A DNA stretch of 64,000 bases from Actinosynnema sp. ALI-1.44 (GCF_001984155.1 NZ_MTQO01000051.1:1-64000); one strand, 5' to 3'; counted from the first letter of the stretch, positions 16,637 through 25,048 are shown. Made by a program: numbers and translations. The notes: a model not told the origin generated them from the sequence alone.

Positions 16637-17632
16637 CTATCCCGCCGTGCTCGCCTGTGCCGCGTAGATCCGGGCGATTTCGTGGAACGCGGCCTTCGGC
16701 GCCCACTGCTGGCCGGTTTGCTCGGTCACCTTCGTGATCGCGTATCCGGCCATGTCCAGGTCCTGTTCCGGTTGCGGGGAATGCAGCCGGGTGCGGTCGG
16801 TGAACTCGAACACGAACGCCCCGGTGACATCTTCGTCGTCGTAGATCCCGAGCAGTTCGGACAGATACGCGGCCTGCGTGCCTTCGTCGCGGGTGAATCC
16901 GGGGCGCACCCGCGGGCCCTCGGCGTGCCAGTCGACGATCCCGTGCGTCGCCGGGCCGTCGTCGCCCGCGCCGAGGTAGCTCCCGCAGCCGAATTCCAGA
17001 ATCACGACCGGCTTGCCGTGCCGGTGCTGACGGCGTAGTTCCGCGCGGTATCCGGCGCGGTTGTGCCGGTGCCGGTAGTAGTTCACGCCGACGATGTCGA
17101 ACGCGGTCCAGTCGACTTTCTCCCAGAAACCCGATGCGTAGGTGATCCGGCCGCCGAAACCCGCTCGCGCGGTGGCCGCCACCTGTCCGAGGAACACGTT
17201 CAGCCGTCTGTTGAACAGCGGCGCCAACGCCCACCAGCGCGGCGATTCCAACGGAAATCCCTTCTCGGCCGATGAGCGGCCGGGCAGGATCCCGTCGGTG
17301 TAGAGCGAGTACTCGCAGCCCACGTTGAGCACGACCGCCGGATTCCACAGCCGCAACTGCTCGGCGGCGCGCGCGGCTTCACCCAGGTGAGCAAGCACAT
17401 CCTCAGGCGGCGCGTCGGGCAGCCGGGGCTGCAGCCAGACCTCGAGGCCGAGTTCGAGCGCGACGGCCGCCGCCTCGGTCAGCTGCCGCACGTCGCGGCC
17501 GTAGATGTTCACCGCGTTGCAATACAACCGGTCGCGAATGGCGATAAGGTCGTGCCGTACGGTGCCGGTGCCGTCCGTGTACCAGTAGTCGGGCTCGATC
17601 CGGTAATTGACGCCCCGGTGCACAAGGCTCAT
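16637..17632 (-). CDS. TIM-barrel glycoside-hydrolase-like protein
   Basis: The protein has 331 aa without signal peptide or membrane helix. Strand-end glutamates sit in VVLNVGCEYSLYTD (about residue 100) and VVILEFGCGSY (about residue 215), with GVNYYRHRHN between. That pattern fits clan-A retaining glycosidases, where the two Glu are acid/base and nucleophile. I cannot assign a family or substrate. In a cluster with eight GTs it may trim or deglycosylate an intermediate or detoxify the product inside the cell; that is inference. Its ATG overlaps the stop of a 54-aa ORF (ATGA). Confidence 0.6.
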   Translation of the reverse strand: MSLVHRGVNYRIEPDYWYTDGTGTVRHDLIAIRDRLYCNAVNIYGRDVRQLTEAAAVALELGLEVWLQPRLPDAPPEDVLAHLGEAARAAEQLRLWNPAVVLNVGCEYSLYTDGILPGRSSAEKGFPLESPRWWALAPLFNRRLNVFLGQVAATARAGFGGRITYASGFWEKVDWTAFDIVGVNYYRHRHNRAGYRAELRRQHRHGKPVVILEFGCGSYLGAGDDGPATHGIVDWHAEGPRVRPGFTRDEGTQAAYLSELLGIYDDEDVTGAFVFEFTDRTRLHSPQPEQDLDMAGYAITKVTEQTGQQWAPKAAFHEIARIYAAQASTAG

Positions 17633-17793
17633 TGCGTATCCTCGTTCGACAGGTGCTGGATAATGCGTTCGAACACGTCGGTCATGGGTATGCCGATGGC
17701 TTTCGCCTCGTTCACCATGGGCTCGAGGTAGGTCACGAAGAATGTCCGCCTTCGTTCCTCGCACCCGCCGTCCGGTCGCAGGTCGCAGGACAT
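17629..17793 (-). CDS. Small conserved-looking ORF, 54 aa
   Basis: An ATG at 17793 follows TGAGG by a few bases and is itself just downstream of an in-frame stop, so the start is well defined. The frame ends in ATGA over the start of the glycosidase-like gene, which indicates coupling. The peptide begins MSCDLRPDGGCEERRR and continues with an amphipathic part ending in IGIPMTDVFERIIQHLSNED. That tail resembles the short C-terminal helix of YtrA-type GntR regulators, but there is no DNA-binding domain. I do not recognise a function. Confidence 0.5.
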   Translation of the reverse strand: MSCDLRPDGGCEERRRTFFVTYLEPMVNEAKAIGIPMTDVFERIIQHLSNEDTQ

Positions 17794-17979
17794 GCCGATG
17801 CCTCATTTCAAATGGTTGTCAATGCTCGATCCGCGTAATAGATTGCGGAGAGCGGTGACCATGATCCTACGCCGTGGCGTACCGGGTTGACTACCCTCGG
17901 TGAGCTGTCCACGGCGGCAAATCCTTCTTGTTGTGCTCCCGGCCGTCGTGCCAGGCCGTCCGATGCGGAGAGGAATTCG

Positions 17980-19302
17980 ATGCGGGTTCTGTTCGCCACG
18001 TACGCGGTGAAAACGCATTTCCAGGCGATGGTGCCGCTGGCGTGGGCGCTGCGCAACGCGGGCCATGAGGTCAGGGTGGCCAGCCAGCCCGAACTGGCCG
18101 ATGTCATCACCGGCGCGGGCCTGACCGCGGTGTCCGTCGGCGAGGACCACACGTTGTGGCGTACCGCCAACCGGTTTCTGACCAAGCGGTACGCGGAGGC
18201 CAACCCGGCGGTGTACAAGTCCGTCAGGGAAGCCGCGGTGCTGCCGTTCGACCGGGCCGACCAGGCACCGGACGAGCTCACCGCGGACGAACTGGCTGCG
18301 GCGTACGACAACCTGGTCCAGTCCTGGTACCGGATCGTCAACAACACCATGGTCGCCGACCTGGTCGACTTCGCCCGGCACTGGCGGCCGGACCTGGTGA
18401 TCTGGGAGCCCAACAGCTACGCGGCGGCGGTCGCCGCCGAGGTGTCCGGTGCCGCACACGCCCGGTTGCTGTGGGGCGTCGACATCTTCGGCGTCACCAG
18501 GGCGCGTTTCCTCGACGTGCGCGGTGATCGGACGGACGCGCTGGGGGAGTGGCTGGCGGCCCTGATCGAGCCGTACGGCCAAGACTTCACCGAAACGCTC
18601 GTCACCGGGCACTTCACGATCGACCAACTACCCGGTCCGTTGCGGATGACCGCCGATCATCTGCACTACGTGCGCATGGGTTACGTGCCGTACAACGGCG
18701 TGGCGACCGTACCCCGGTGGTTGTGGGAGCAGCCGGAACGGCCACGGGTAGCGTTGACCCTCGGTGTGTCCGCTGCGGAGAGTTTCGGCGGTTACGGTGT
18801 CAGCGTCCAGGACGTACTGGACTCACTGGCAGACCTCGACATCGAGATCGTGGCCACCGTGGCCGAACGCGAGCAGCACAAGCTCCGGCAGATCCCGGAG
18901 AACACCAGGGTCGTCCCGTCAGTGCCGCTGCACGCCCTGCTGCCGACCTGTGCCGCGGCCATCCACCACGCGGGCTTCAACACGTTGTGCACCACGCTGT
19001 TCTACGGTGTGCCGCCGATGTCCCTGCCGGAACGGTTCGACGAACCCTTGCTGGCCCGGCGCGTGCACCAGCAGGGTGCCGGTCTCGCGACACACATGGC
19101 GGAGGCCACCGGCGAGCAGGTCCGCGCCGGAGTTCTCCGGCTGCTGACCGAATCGTCCTTCCGGCGGGCGGTGCAGCCGTTGACCGCCGAGATGACCGCC
19201 ATGCCGTCACCGGCGGACCTGGTGGCGCACTTGCAGGAACTCACCGACGGCTACCGCCGCCGACCCAGCTCAGCTGTCCGACCAATCGCCGCACTCCACT
19301 GA
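17980..19302 (+). CDS. Macrolide-type glycosyltransferase GT8
   Basis: The protein has 440 aa and reads opposite to the GT array. The start at 17980 follows GGAGAGGAATTCG. The conserved family blocks are complete: MRVLFATYAVKTHFQAMVPL, WRPDLVIWEPNSYAAAVAAE, VTGHFTIDQLPGPLR and AAIHHAGFNTLCTTLFYG. It is more diverged from GT1-GT7 than they are from each other, notably in FNTLCTTLFYG and in an extra segment around residues 65-100. It begins the rightward operon with rmlA, the ligase and the ammonia-lyase, so it may add the first sugar to the p-coumaroyl unit; that is inference. Confidence 0.9.
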   Translation: MRVLFATYAVKTHFQAMVPLAWALRNAGHEVRVASQPELADVITGAGLTAVSVGEDHTLWRTANRFLTKRYAEANPAVYKSVREAAVLPFDRADQAPDELTADELAAAYDNLVQSWYRIVNNTMVADLVDFARHWRPDLVIWEPNSYAAAVAAEVSGAAHARLLWGVDIFGVTRARFLDVRGDRTDALGEWLAALIEPYGQDFTETLVTGHFTIDQLPGPLRMTADHLHYVRMGYVPYNGVATVPRWLWEQPERPRVALTLGVSAAESFGGYGVSVQDVLDSLADLDIEIVATVAEREQHKLRQIPENTRVVPSVPLHALLPTCAAAIHHAGFNTLCTTLFYGVPPMSLPERFDEPLLARRVHQQGAGLATHMAEATGEQVRAGVLRLLTESSFRRAVQPLTAEMTAMPSPADLVAHLQELTDGYRRRPSSAVRPIAALH

Positions 19303-19310
19303 ACGGAACA

Positions 19311-20186
19311 ATGATGAAGGGGATCATCCTCGCGGGCGGAAGCGGGACACGGCTCTACCCGTTGACCGCCGCCACCTCGAAGCAACTGCTGCCCGTCTAC
19401 GACAAGCCGATGGTCTACTACCCGTTGTCGGTGCTGATGCTCGCCGACATCAGGGACGTGCTGATCATCTCGACGCCCGCCAGCGTGCCCGCGATGCGGG
19501 CGCTGCTGGGCGACGGCGCGCACCTCGGGATGAACATCACCTACGCCGAACAGGCCGAGCCCAACGGCATCGCCGAGGCGTTCCTGATCGGCGCCGACCA
19601 CATCGGCGGCGAGGACTCCGCGCTCATCCTGGGAGACAACATCTTCCACGGCACCGGATTCCCCGCCCTGCTGCGCGACACCCGCAAGAACCTCGACGGC
19701 GCCACGCTGTTCGGCTACCCGGTGTCCGATCCGGAGCGCTACGGCATCGGCGAGCTCGACGAGCGCGGAAACCTGATCTCCCTCGAGGAGAAGCCGAAAC
19801 AGCCGCGCTCGGACAACGCCATCACCGGGCTGTACTTCTACGACTCCGACGTCGTCGAGATCGCCAGGGGCATCGCCCCGTCCGATCGCGGCGAACTGGA
19901 GATCACCGACGTCAACAAGGAATACCTGCGCAGGGGGCGGGCCCGGCTGGTCCGTCTCGGCCGCGGCTTCACCTGGCTGGACGCCGGGACCCACGAGTCG
20001 CTGCTGGAGGCCAGCCAGTACGTGCACGTGCTGGAGAACAGGCAGGGCGTGCGGGTGGCGTGCCTTGAGGAAATCGCGTTGCGGATGGGCTTCATCGACG
20101 CGGACGAGTGCTACTCGCTCGGCGAGCGGATGACCAATTCGCAGTACGGCCGCTACGTCATGACAGTGGCGCGGTCGGCGGCATGA
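19311..20186 (+). CDS. rmlA: Glucose-1-phosphate thymidylyltransferase
   Basis: The protein has 291 aa. MKGIILAGGSGTRLYPLT is the nucleotidyltransferase signature (G-G-x-G-T-R-L). DKPMVYYPLS, the LGDNIFHG block and EEKPKQPRSDNAITGLYFYD complete a textbook RmlA. It makes dTDP-glucose from glucose-1-phosphate and dTTP, the entry to all deoxysugars here. ATGs at 19311 and 19314 are both possible starts. The stop overlaps the next start (ATGA), so the acyl-AMP ligase is translated with it. Confidence 0.95.
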   Translation: MMKGIILAGGSGTRLYPLTAATSKQLLPVYDKPMVYYPLSVLMLADIRDVLIISTPASVPAMRALLGDGAHLGMNITYAEQAEPNGIAEAFLIGADHIGGEDSALILGDNIFHGTGFPALLRDTRKNLDGATLFGYPVSDPERYGIGELDERGNLISLEEKPKQPRSDNAITGLYFYDSDVVEIARGIAPSDRGELEITDVNKEYLRRGRARLVRLGRGFTWLDAGTHESLLEASQYVHVLENRQGVRVACLEEIALRMGFIDADECYSLGERMTNSQYGRYVMTVARSAA

Positions 20187-21223
20187 GCCGTCCCGCCAGC
20201 GAGACGTTCACCCGGCCGCAACAGCTGCTGTCAGCCGGGTTCGACGCGATCACCGATCGGGCATGGCGTACACAGTGGACATCCGGCGCCGCGGACGTCG
20301 TGCGCGCCGCGCTGCCGGAGACGGTGGTGATGCGCACCTCCGGGACCACCGGTCCCAGCCGGGAATGGCCACGCACACGCGAGCAGCTGTGGGCGGAGGC
20401 GGGCCTGCTGGCGGACCTGCTGCGTCCACATCGGCCGGACGCGGTGGTGTCCTTCGCTCCGCCGAGGCACCTGTTCGGGGCGCTCGCCAGCGTGTTGGTG
20501 CCCGCCCGTCTGGGTGTCGAGGCGTGGTACCGGCCGGGTTTCTTCGGCGCGCTGCCGCCCATGGCCGGTCGGCGTGTGGCGGTCGTCGCGGTGCCGTGGA
20601 TCTTCCGGCTCCTGGTGGAGCACCAGGACTGGGTGCGCTCGCTGGCTGACCTGACGGTGTTGCACAGCACCGCGCTGCTGCCTGCCACTGCCGGAGAGTT
20701 CCTGGCGGTCGCGCCACAGGCCCGGATCGTCGAGGTCTTCGGGTCGACCGAGACAGGTGGTGTGGCGTACCGGTGGTGGCGCGGCGGGAATCCGCCGTGG
20801 CAGCTGTTCGGCGACGTGACGGTTGACATCGCAGGGCAGGGCGAGAGGCCACTTGTCGTGCGCAGCCCCCGGCTGGCGGGGAACGCGCCGAGCCACCAGA
20901 TGGACGACTTCGTCGAGCCGGTCGGTGACCGGAGGTTCCGGCTGACCGGCAGGCGAAGCCGGTTGGTCAAGGTCAACGGGCGGCGGCTGAACCTCGACGA
21001 ACTCGAAGTGGCGTTGCGTGCCGTGCTCCGGTGCGCCGACCTCGCGCTCGTGCCGACGACGGACGCCATGATCGGCGAGCACGTCGAACTGCTGGTCGTG
21101 CCATCCGGTCGGTACGACCTGAGCCCGGTCGTCGACGTGCTGGGGCTGCGGCCGCGGCGTGTGCGAGTGGTCGACCGGATCGACCGGACCGAGACGGGCA
21201 AACTGCGGCGGGTCGCGTCATGA
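20183..21223 (+). CDS. Small acyl-AMP ligase (adenylate-forming enzyme)
   Basis: The protein has 346 aa, shorter than usual CoA ligases (~500 aa). The core motifs are visible: the P-loop MRTSGTTGPSREW near residue 50, FGSTETGG near 185, the hinge region SRLVKVNGRRLNLDELE near 270 and the C-terminal TGKLRR with the catalytic Lys. Similar short ligases load aryl acids onto ACPs, as in aryl-polyene and flexirubin clusters. Sitting between rmlA and tyrosine ammonia-lyase with ATGA overlaps on both sides, it most likely activates p-coumarate and passes it to the ACP at 15003-15290. Substrate and partner are inferred. Confidence 0.8.
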   Translation: MSRPASETFTRPQQLLSAGFDAITDRAWRTQWTSGAADVVRAALPETVVMRTSGTTGPSREWPRTREQLWAEAGLLADLLRPHRPDAVVSFAPPRHLFGALASVLVPARLGVEAWYRPGFFGALPPMAGRRVAVVAVPWIFRLLVEHQDWVRSLADLTVLHSTALLPATAGEFLAVAPQARIVEVFGSTETGGVAYRWWRGGNPPWQLFGDVTVDIAGQGERPLVVRSPRLAGNAPSHQMDDFVEPVGDRRFRLTGRRSRLVKVNGRRLNLDELEVALRAVLRCADLALVPTTDAMIGEHVELLVVPSGRYDLSPVVDVLGLRPRRVRVVDRIDRTETGKLRRVAS

Positions 21224-22683
21224 CCCTGGCTGCCCTGATCCGGCAGGCGGGCTGGGACGCCACGTTGCCAGCCTGCGGACCGGACGACGTCGACCGGATG
21301 GCCGAGAGCGCCGCGACCGTGGACAAGGCACTGGCCGCCGGAACCCGGATCTACGGCCTCACCCAGGGGTTCGGGCCGCTCGTGGAGTTCACCGCGGAGT
21401 CCGAGGCCGAGCAGGGCGCGAGCCTGATCGCGCACCTGGGCAGCGGGCAGGGTCGTCCGCTTGACCCGGACGTGTGCCGGTTGGTCGTGTGGCTGCGGCT
21501 GGTCAGCATGCGCAAGGGGTACTCGGCGGTGTCCCCGGAGTTCTGGCAGGTGCTGGCGGACCTGTGGAATCGCGGGTTCACCCCGGCGATTCCCCGTGAC
21601 GGCACCGTCAGCGCGAGCGGTGACCTGCAACCACTGGCGCACGCTGCTCTGGCGTACACCGGGCACGGCGACGCGTGGGTACGGATCGACAACGACTGGA
21701 CACTGCGGCCCGCGGCGGAAGCGCTCGCGGCGCTGTCGGCCGAGCCGGTCCAGTGGCCGGTTCGGGAGGCATTGGCGTTCGTCAACGGGACCGGTGCCAG
21801 CCTCGCAGCCACTATCGTCAACCAGCAGTCGGCGGCACGGCTCGTCAGCGCGGTCACCATGCTGACGGCTCGCATCGCCTACCTCCTGCGCGCCAATCCG
21901 GAGCACTACCAACCGGGTATCGCGGTCGCTCGTGGCCAACCTGGACAGTCCACTGTGGCGCGCTGGTTGCGTGAGCAGCTGCCGGCGGACATGTCCAGAG
22001 ACCCGGCACGGCCGCTGCAGGAGCCCTACAGCCTGCGGTGCGCGCCGCAGGTGCTCGGCGCGGTACTCGACCAACTCGACGCGGCGGGCAACGTCCTGCT
22101 GAACGAGGCAGTCGGCTGCACGGACAACCCGCTCACCTACGAAGGGGTGGTGCTGCACGGCGGCAACTTCCACGCGATGCCGGTCGGTCTGGCGTCCGAC
22201 CAGATCGGGCTGGCCCTGCACCAGGCCGCCTACCTGGCGGAACGCCAACTGGCCCTGATCTGCGACCCCGGCACCAACGGCGGCCTGCCGCCCATGCTGA
22301 CCCCGCGACCCGGGCGTGGCTGCGGCCTGGCGGGAGTGCAGATCAGTGCGACGTCGTTCGTGTCGCGGATCAGGCAGCTGGTGTACCCGGCTTCGCTGAC
22401 GTCGTTGCCCACCAACGGGTGGAACCAGGACCACGTCCCGATGGCGCTCAACGGAGCCAACGCGGTCGCCGACGCACTGGAGGCGGCCTGGCTGGTGGTT
22501 GGTTCGCTGGCGGTCGGTGCGGCGCAGCTCGCCGCGACCGTGGGCGCGCGGCCGGGAGGCGAACCCTGGGCCGCGTTGGCCGAGATCAGCCCGCCGCTGG
22601 CGGCCGACCGGCCGATGGCAGGCGAGGTCGGTGCCGCTCGCGATCTGTTGATCGAATCGGCCGGACAATTGCTCCGGCCGTGA
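21220..22683 (+). CDS. Tyrosine ammonia-lyase (Sam8-like, MIO enzyme)
   Basis: The protein has 487 aa. The MIO prosthetic group forms from Ala-Ser-Gly in GTVSASGDLQPLAH near residue 145. YGLTQGFGPL, NGTGAS, LQEPYSLRCAPQVLG, HGGNFHAMPVG and NGWNQDHVPM are all present. The selectivity pair is His-Leu (LIAHLGSGQG), the arrangement associated with tyrosine in bacterial TALs; Phe-Leu would indicate PAL. From memory the sequence strongly resembles Sam8 of the saccharomicin producer Saccharothrix espanaensis. It should convert L-Tyr to p-coumarate plus ammonia. Its start overlaps the ligase stop. Confidence 0.9.
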   Translation: MTLAALIRQAGWDATLPACGPDDVDRMAESAATVDKALAAGTRIYGLTQGFGPLVEFTAESEAEQGASLIAHLGSGQGRPLDPDVCRLVVWLRLVSMRKGYSAVSPEFWQVLADLWNRGFTPAIPRDGTVSASGDLQPLAHAALAYTGHGDAWVRIDNDWTLRPAAEALAALSAEPVQWPVREALAFVNGTGASLAATIVNQQSAARLVSAVTMLTARIAYLLRANPEHYQPGIAVARGQPGQSTVARWLREQLPADMSRDPARPLQEPYSLRCAPQVLGAVLDQLDAAGNVLLNEAVGCTDNPLTYEGVVLHGGNFHAMPVGLASDQIGLALHQAAYLAERQLALICDPGTNGGLPPMLTPRPGRGCGLAGVQISATSFVSRIRQLVYPASLTSLPTNGWNQDHVPMALNGANAVADALEAAWLVVGSLAVGAAQLAATVGARPGGEPWAALAEISPPLAADRPMAGEVGAARDLLIESAGQLLRP

Positions 22684-22713
22684 TTGTCCATCAGAAGTTC
22701 AAGGAGATCTGAA

Positions 22714-23943
22714 ATGCCGGTCACGTCCCAATGCCGTATTTGCGACGGTGTCGTCCAGGAGTTCTTCGACTTCGGTCAGCAGCCGTTGTCCGACGCGTTC
22801 GCCGAACCCGCGAAGGCCGGGGACAACGAGTTCTTCTTCCGGCTGGCCACCGGGATCTGCACGTCGTGCTCGATGGTTCAGCTGATGGAGGAGGTCCCGC
22901 GCGAGGAGATGTTCCACGAGGACTACCCGTACCTGTCCTCAGGTTCGTCGTTCATGCGCGAACACTTCGGCAAGCTCGCCGAACGGTTCCGCACCACCGA
23001 GCTGACCGGGCCCGACCCGTTCATCGTCGAGCTCGGCTGCAACGACGGGATCATGCTCAAGGCGCTGGCCGAGGCCGGGATCCGGCACCTGGGCGTCGAG
23101 CCGTCCGGTGGTGTGGCCGACATGGCCGCGGCCAAGGGCATCACCGTGCGCAAGGACTTCTTCGAGGAGGCGGTCGCCGCGGACATCCGGGCCAAGCAGG
23201 GCCCGGCCGACGTCATCTACGCCGCCAACACGCTCTGCCACATCCCGTACATGGGCTCGATCCTGCGCGGTGTGGTGAACCTGCTCGCGCCGAAGGGTGT
23301 GTTCGTCTTCGAGGACCCGTACTTCGCCGACATCGTCCGCCGCAACTCGTTCGACCAGGTCTACGACGAGCATTTCTTCTTCTTCACCGCGCAGTCGGTG
23401 CGGGAGATGGCCAAGCTGCACGGCCTGGAACTGGTGGACGTGGAGCGCATCCCGGTGCACGGCGGCGAGGTCCGCTACACGCTCGCGCTGGCTGGTGCCC
23501 GCACGCCGAGCGCGGCGGTGGCCGAGCTGATCGCGGCCGAGCAGGAGCAGAAGCTGACCGACTTCGCGACGCTGGAGTCGTTCGGTGCCAACGTCCGCCA
23601 GATCCGCGACGACCTGGTGAACCTGCTGCGTGAGCTGAAGGACAAGGGGCACAGGGTGGTCGGCTACGGCGCGACGGCCAAGAGCGCGACGGTGCTCAAC
23701 CTCTGCGGGATCGGGCCCGACCTGATCGAGTTCATCTCGGACACCAGCTCGACCAAGCAGGGCAGGGTGACGCCCGGCTCGCACATCCCGGTCAAGCCGC
23801 CGACGGAGTTCGCGGCCCGCTACCCGGACTACGCGGTGCTGTTCGCCTGGAACCACGCCGAGGAGATCATGGCCAAGGAGCAGGACTTCCGGGACGCCGG
23901 TGGCCGCTGGATCCAGTACGTGCCGAACGTGCACGTGTCCTGA
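22714..23943 (+). CDS. NDP-hexose 3-C-methyltransferase (EvaC-like)
   Basis: The protein has 409 aa. The N-terminal zinc-type block CRICDG..FFDFGQQPLSDAF with ICTSCSMVQL, the SAM motif FIVELGCNDGIML and the C-terminal VVGYGATAKSATVLNL domain define the TylCIII/EvaC family. These enzymes add a methyl at C3 of dTDP-3-amino-4-keto (or 3,4-diketo) hexoses, as in vancosamine and mycarose. AAGGAG precedes the ATG. It is separated from evaB by a hairpin and a leftward regulator, so the pathway is split between two rightward units. Confidence 0.9.
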   Translation: MPVTSQCRICDGVVQEFFDFGQQPLSDAFAEPAKAGDNEFFFRLATGICTSCSMVQLMEEVPREEMFHEDYPYLSSGSSFMREHFGKLAERFRTTELTGPDPFIVELGCNDGIMLKALAEAGIRHLGVEPSGGVADMAAAKGITVRKDFFEEAVAADIRAKQGPADVIYAANTLCHIPYMGSILRGVVNLLAPKGVFVFEDPYFADIVRRNSFDQVYDEHFFFFTAQSVREMAKLHGLELVDVERIPVHGGEVRYTLALAGARTPSAAVAELIAAEQEQKLTDFATLESFGANVRQIRDDLVNLLRELKDKGHRVVGYGATAKSATVLNLCGIGPDLIEFISDTSSTKQGRVTPGSHIPVKPPTEFAARYPDYAVLFAWNHAEEIMAKEQDFRDAGGRWIQYVPNVHVS

Positions 23944-23962
23944 CCACCGGCCTGCTGCCGGT

Positions 23963-24045
23963 GCAACCAATGTGGCCTTCGTTGCGGTTTTGGCAACGAA
24001 GGCCACATTGGTTGCCAGAAACGCAACGAAGGCGGCATTGGTTGC
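23963..24045. terminator. Strong hairpin plus third repeat copy between convergent genes
   Basis: Arms 23963-23985 and 23993-24015 are a perfect 23-bp inverted repeat with a 7-nt loop (GGTTTTG). A third, direct copy of the right arm follows at 24023-24045 with two mismatches. It sits between the convergent ends of the methyltransferase and the second LmbU gene, and so is well placed as a bidirectional terminator. The GTTGC/GCAAC-bounded unit resembles small dispersed repeats I associate with Amycolatopsis intergenic regions. That link is from memory. Confidence 0.7.
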
Positions 24046-24138
24046 GTTTCATGCAGGCGCATGGATGCACCCGATGGCTGGACCGCGAAATGGCCGGGGT
24101 GGCAAGCCGCCCCCGGCCATTCGTTCACGGACAACCGA

Positions 24139-24789
24139 TCACTCCCGGGCGGCGGCCGCCTCGTCGAGCACCGCGACGATCCACGTGAGCAGGTCCTTGT
24201 CCGCCGTCGCCGCCGCGTCCTGCCAGCGTTGCTGCTGGTCAGGGATGATGTTGACCTGCAACCGGGTGTCCGGGAGGGACTTGCCCGGCGCGGCGGGCGC
24301 TGTCCCGTCGCCTGCCCGGCGGCTGGCTTTGACGCGGTTGCGCAGCTCGTTGCGTGACCAGCGGTGCTTCTCCGCGCGGTCCATCCAGTCGGCCTGGTCG
24401 GCCTCGGGCAGGCTCGCCAGTTCCGCGTGGTGCTGGAAGCTCAGCGTCTCGCGCCTGCGCTCGTGCGGGAACTTGCGCGCGACCCACGCGTAGTTCCGCA
24501 GCGTCTGGTAGTCCAGGCCGGTCTCGTCGATCGCCCGCTTGTAGCGGTCGGGGTACTCCGACTGCCCGTAGATCAGCCAATCACCCAACCACCAGCCCGA
24601 CGAGTCCGAGATGGTGAAGATCTGGCGGCCTATTCGCCGCCATTCGTCCAGCGGCATTCTCGCGGGCAGCGCGAGACACGTCCGCATCGTCAACGCGGCG
24701 CCGGGCGACTGCGCCGACGACCCCCGTTGTTCCCGCTTGACCCCAGTGTTGAACCCGGTATGTCCGGCCGAGCCTTCGCTCATTGGCAT
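24139..24789 (-). CDS. LmbU-family cluster-situated regulator (copy 2)
   Basis: The protein has 216 aa from the ATG at 24789 (GGGGAACG upstream); a TTG at 24888 would extend it. The LmbU core is very clear: LDEWRRIGRQIFTISDSSGWW, YGQSEYPDRYKRAIDETGLD, YQTLRNYAWVARKFP, LSFQHHAELASLPEADQ and WSRNELRNRVKASRR. It aligns closely with copy 1 through this block and differs in both ends. It is divergent from the evaB operon across a 400-bp region holding palindromes. That placement suggests direct control of the sugar genes and of itself. Confidence 0.85.
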   Translation of the reverse strand: MPMSEGSAGHTGFNTGVKREQRGSSAQSPGAALTMRTCLALPARMPLDEWRRIGRQIFTISDSSGWWLGDWLIYGQSEYPDRYKRAIDETGLDYQTLRNYAWVARKFPHERRRETLSFQHHAELASLPEADQADWMDRAEKHRWSRNELRNRVKASRRAGDGTAPAAPGKSLPDTRLQVNIIPDQQQRWQDAAATADKDLLTWIVAVLDEAAAARE

Positions 24790-24959
24790 TGGCTTCGTTC
24801 CCCAGTTCTTTCCCCAGTGGCTCCGCGCACCCCACGCGGCGGTTGTCCCCCTGAACGCCATGTTGCCAGTGTTGGCAAGAGCGGACAACGCAGGTCAGTC
24901 AGGTCGAACCGGGTACCTGCGAGTTCCGGGACAACTTCGTTGACACAGGGTGTCCACGG

Positions 24960-24979
24960 GCGTCCCGCCAGCGGGACGC
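24960..24979. promoter_or_regulatory. Palindrome with GTCCCGCCAGCGGGAC between LmbU-2 and evaB
   Basis: GCGTCCCGC and GCGGGACGC flank a CA centre. The inner 16 bp match the palindrome at 16615-16630 exactly, in reverse complement, and fit the variant at 15363. The CGCCAGC core resembles the LmbU-binding element I recall for the lincomycin cluster (CTCGCCAGCTG). It is 170 bp before the LmbU-2 start and 70 bp before a good -35 for evaB, so it cannot be a terminator of either gene. An operator is likely. Confidence 0.5.
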
Positions 24980-25010
24980 CCCGCCCGCCGGGCAGCGGAC
25001 GGCGGGCGGG
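24980..25010. repeat. 10-bp inverted repeat next to the palindrome
   Basis: CCCGCCCGCC (24980-24989) and GGCGGGCGGG (25001-25010) pair perfectly over an 11-nt loop, directly abutting the previous palindrome. Its function is unknown. With the palindrome it forms two back-to-back GC-rich stems in the divergent region. Confidence 0.4.
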
Positions 25011-25048
25011 CGAACAATCAATCGACGGCTGCGGACTCGGAACGGAAA

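Noticed and set aside
17629-17793. Complete GntR regulator before the glycosidase-like gene
   Set aside because: Only a tail-like helix is present and the frame is closed by a stop immediately upstream of the ATG, so no DNA-binding domain belongs to it.
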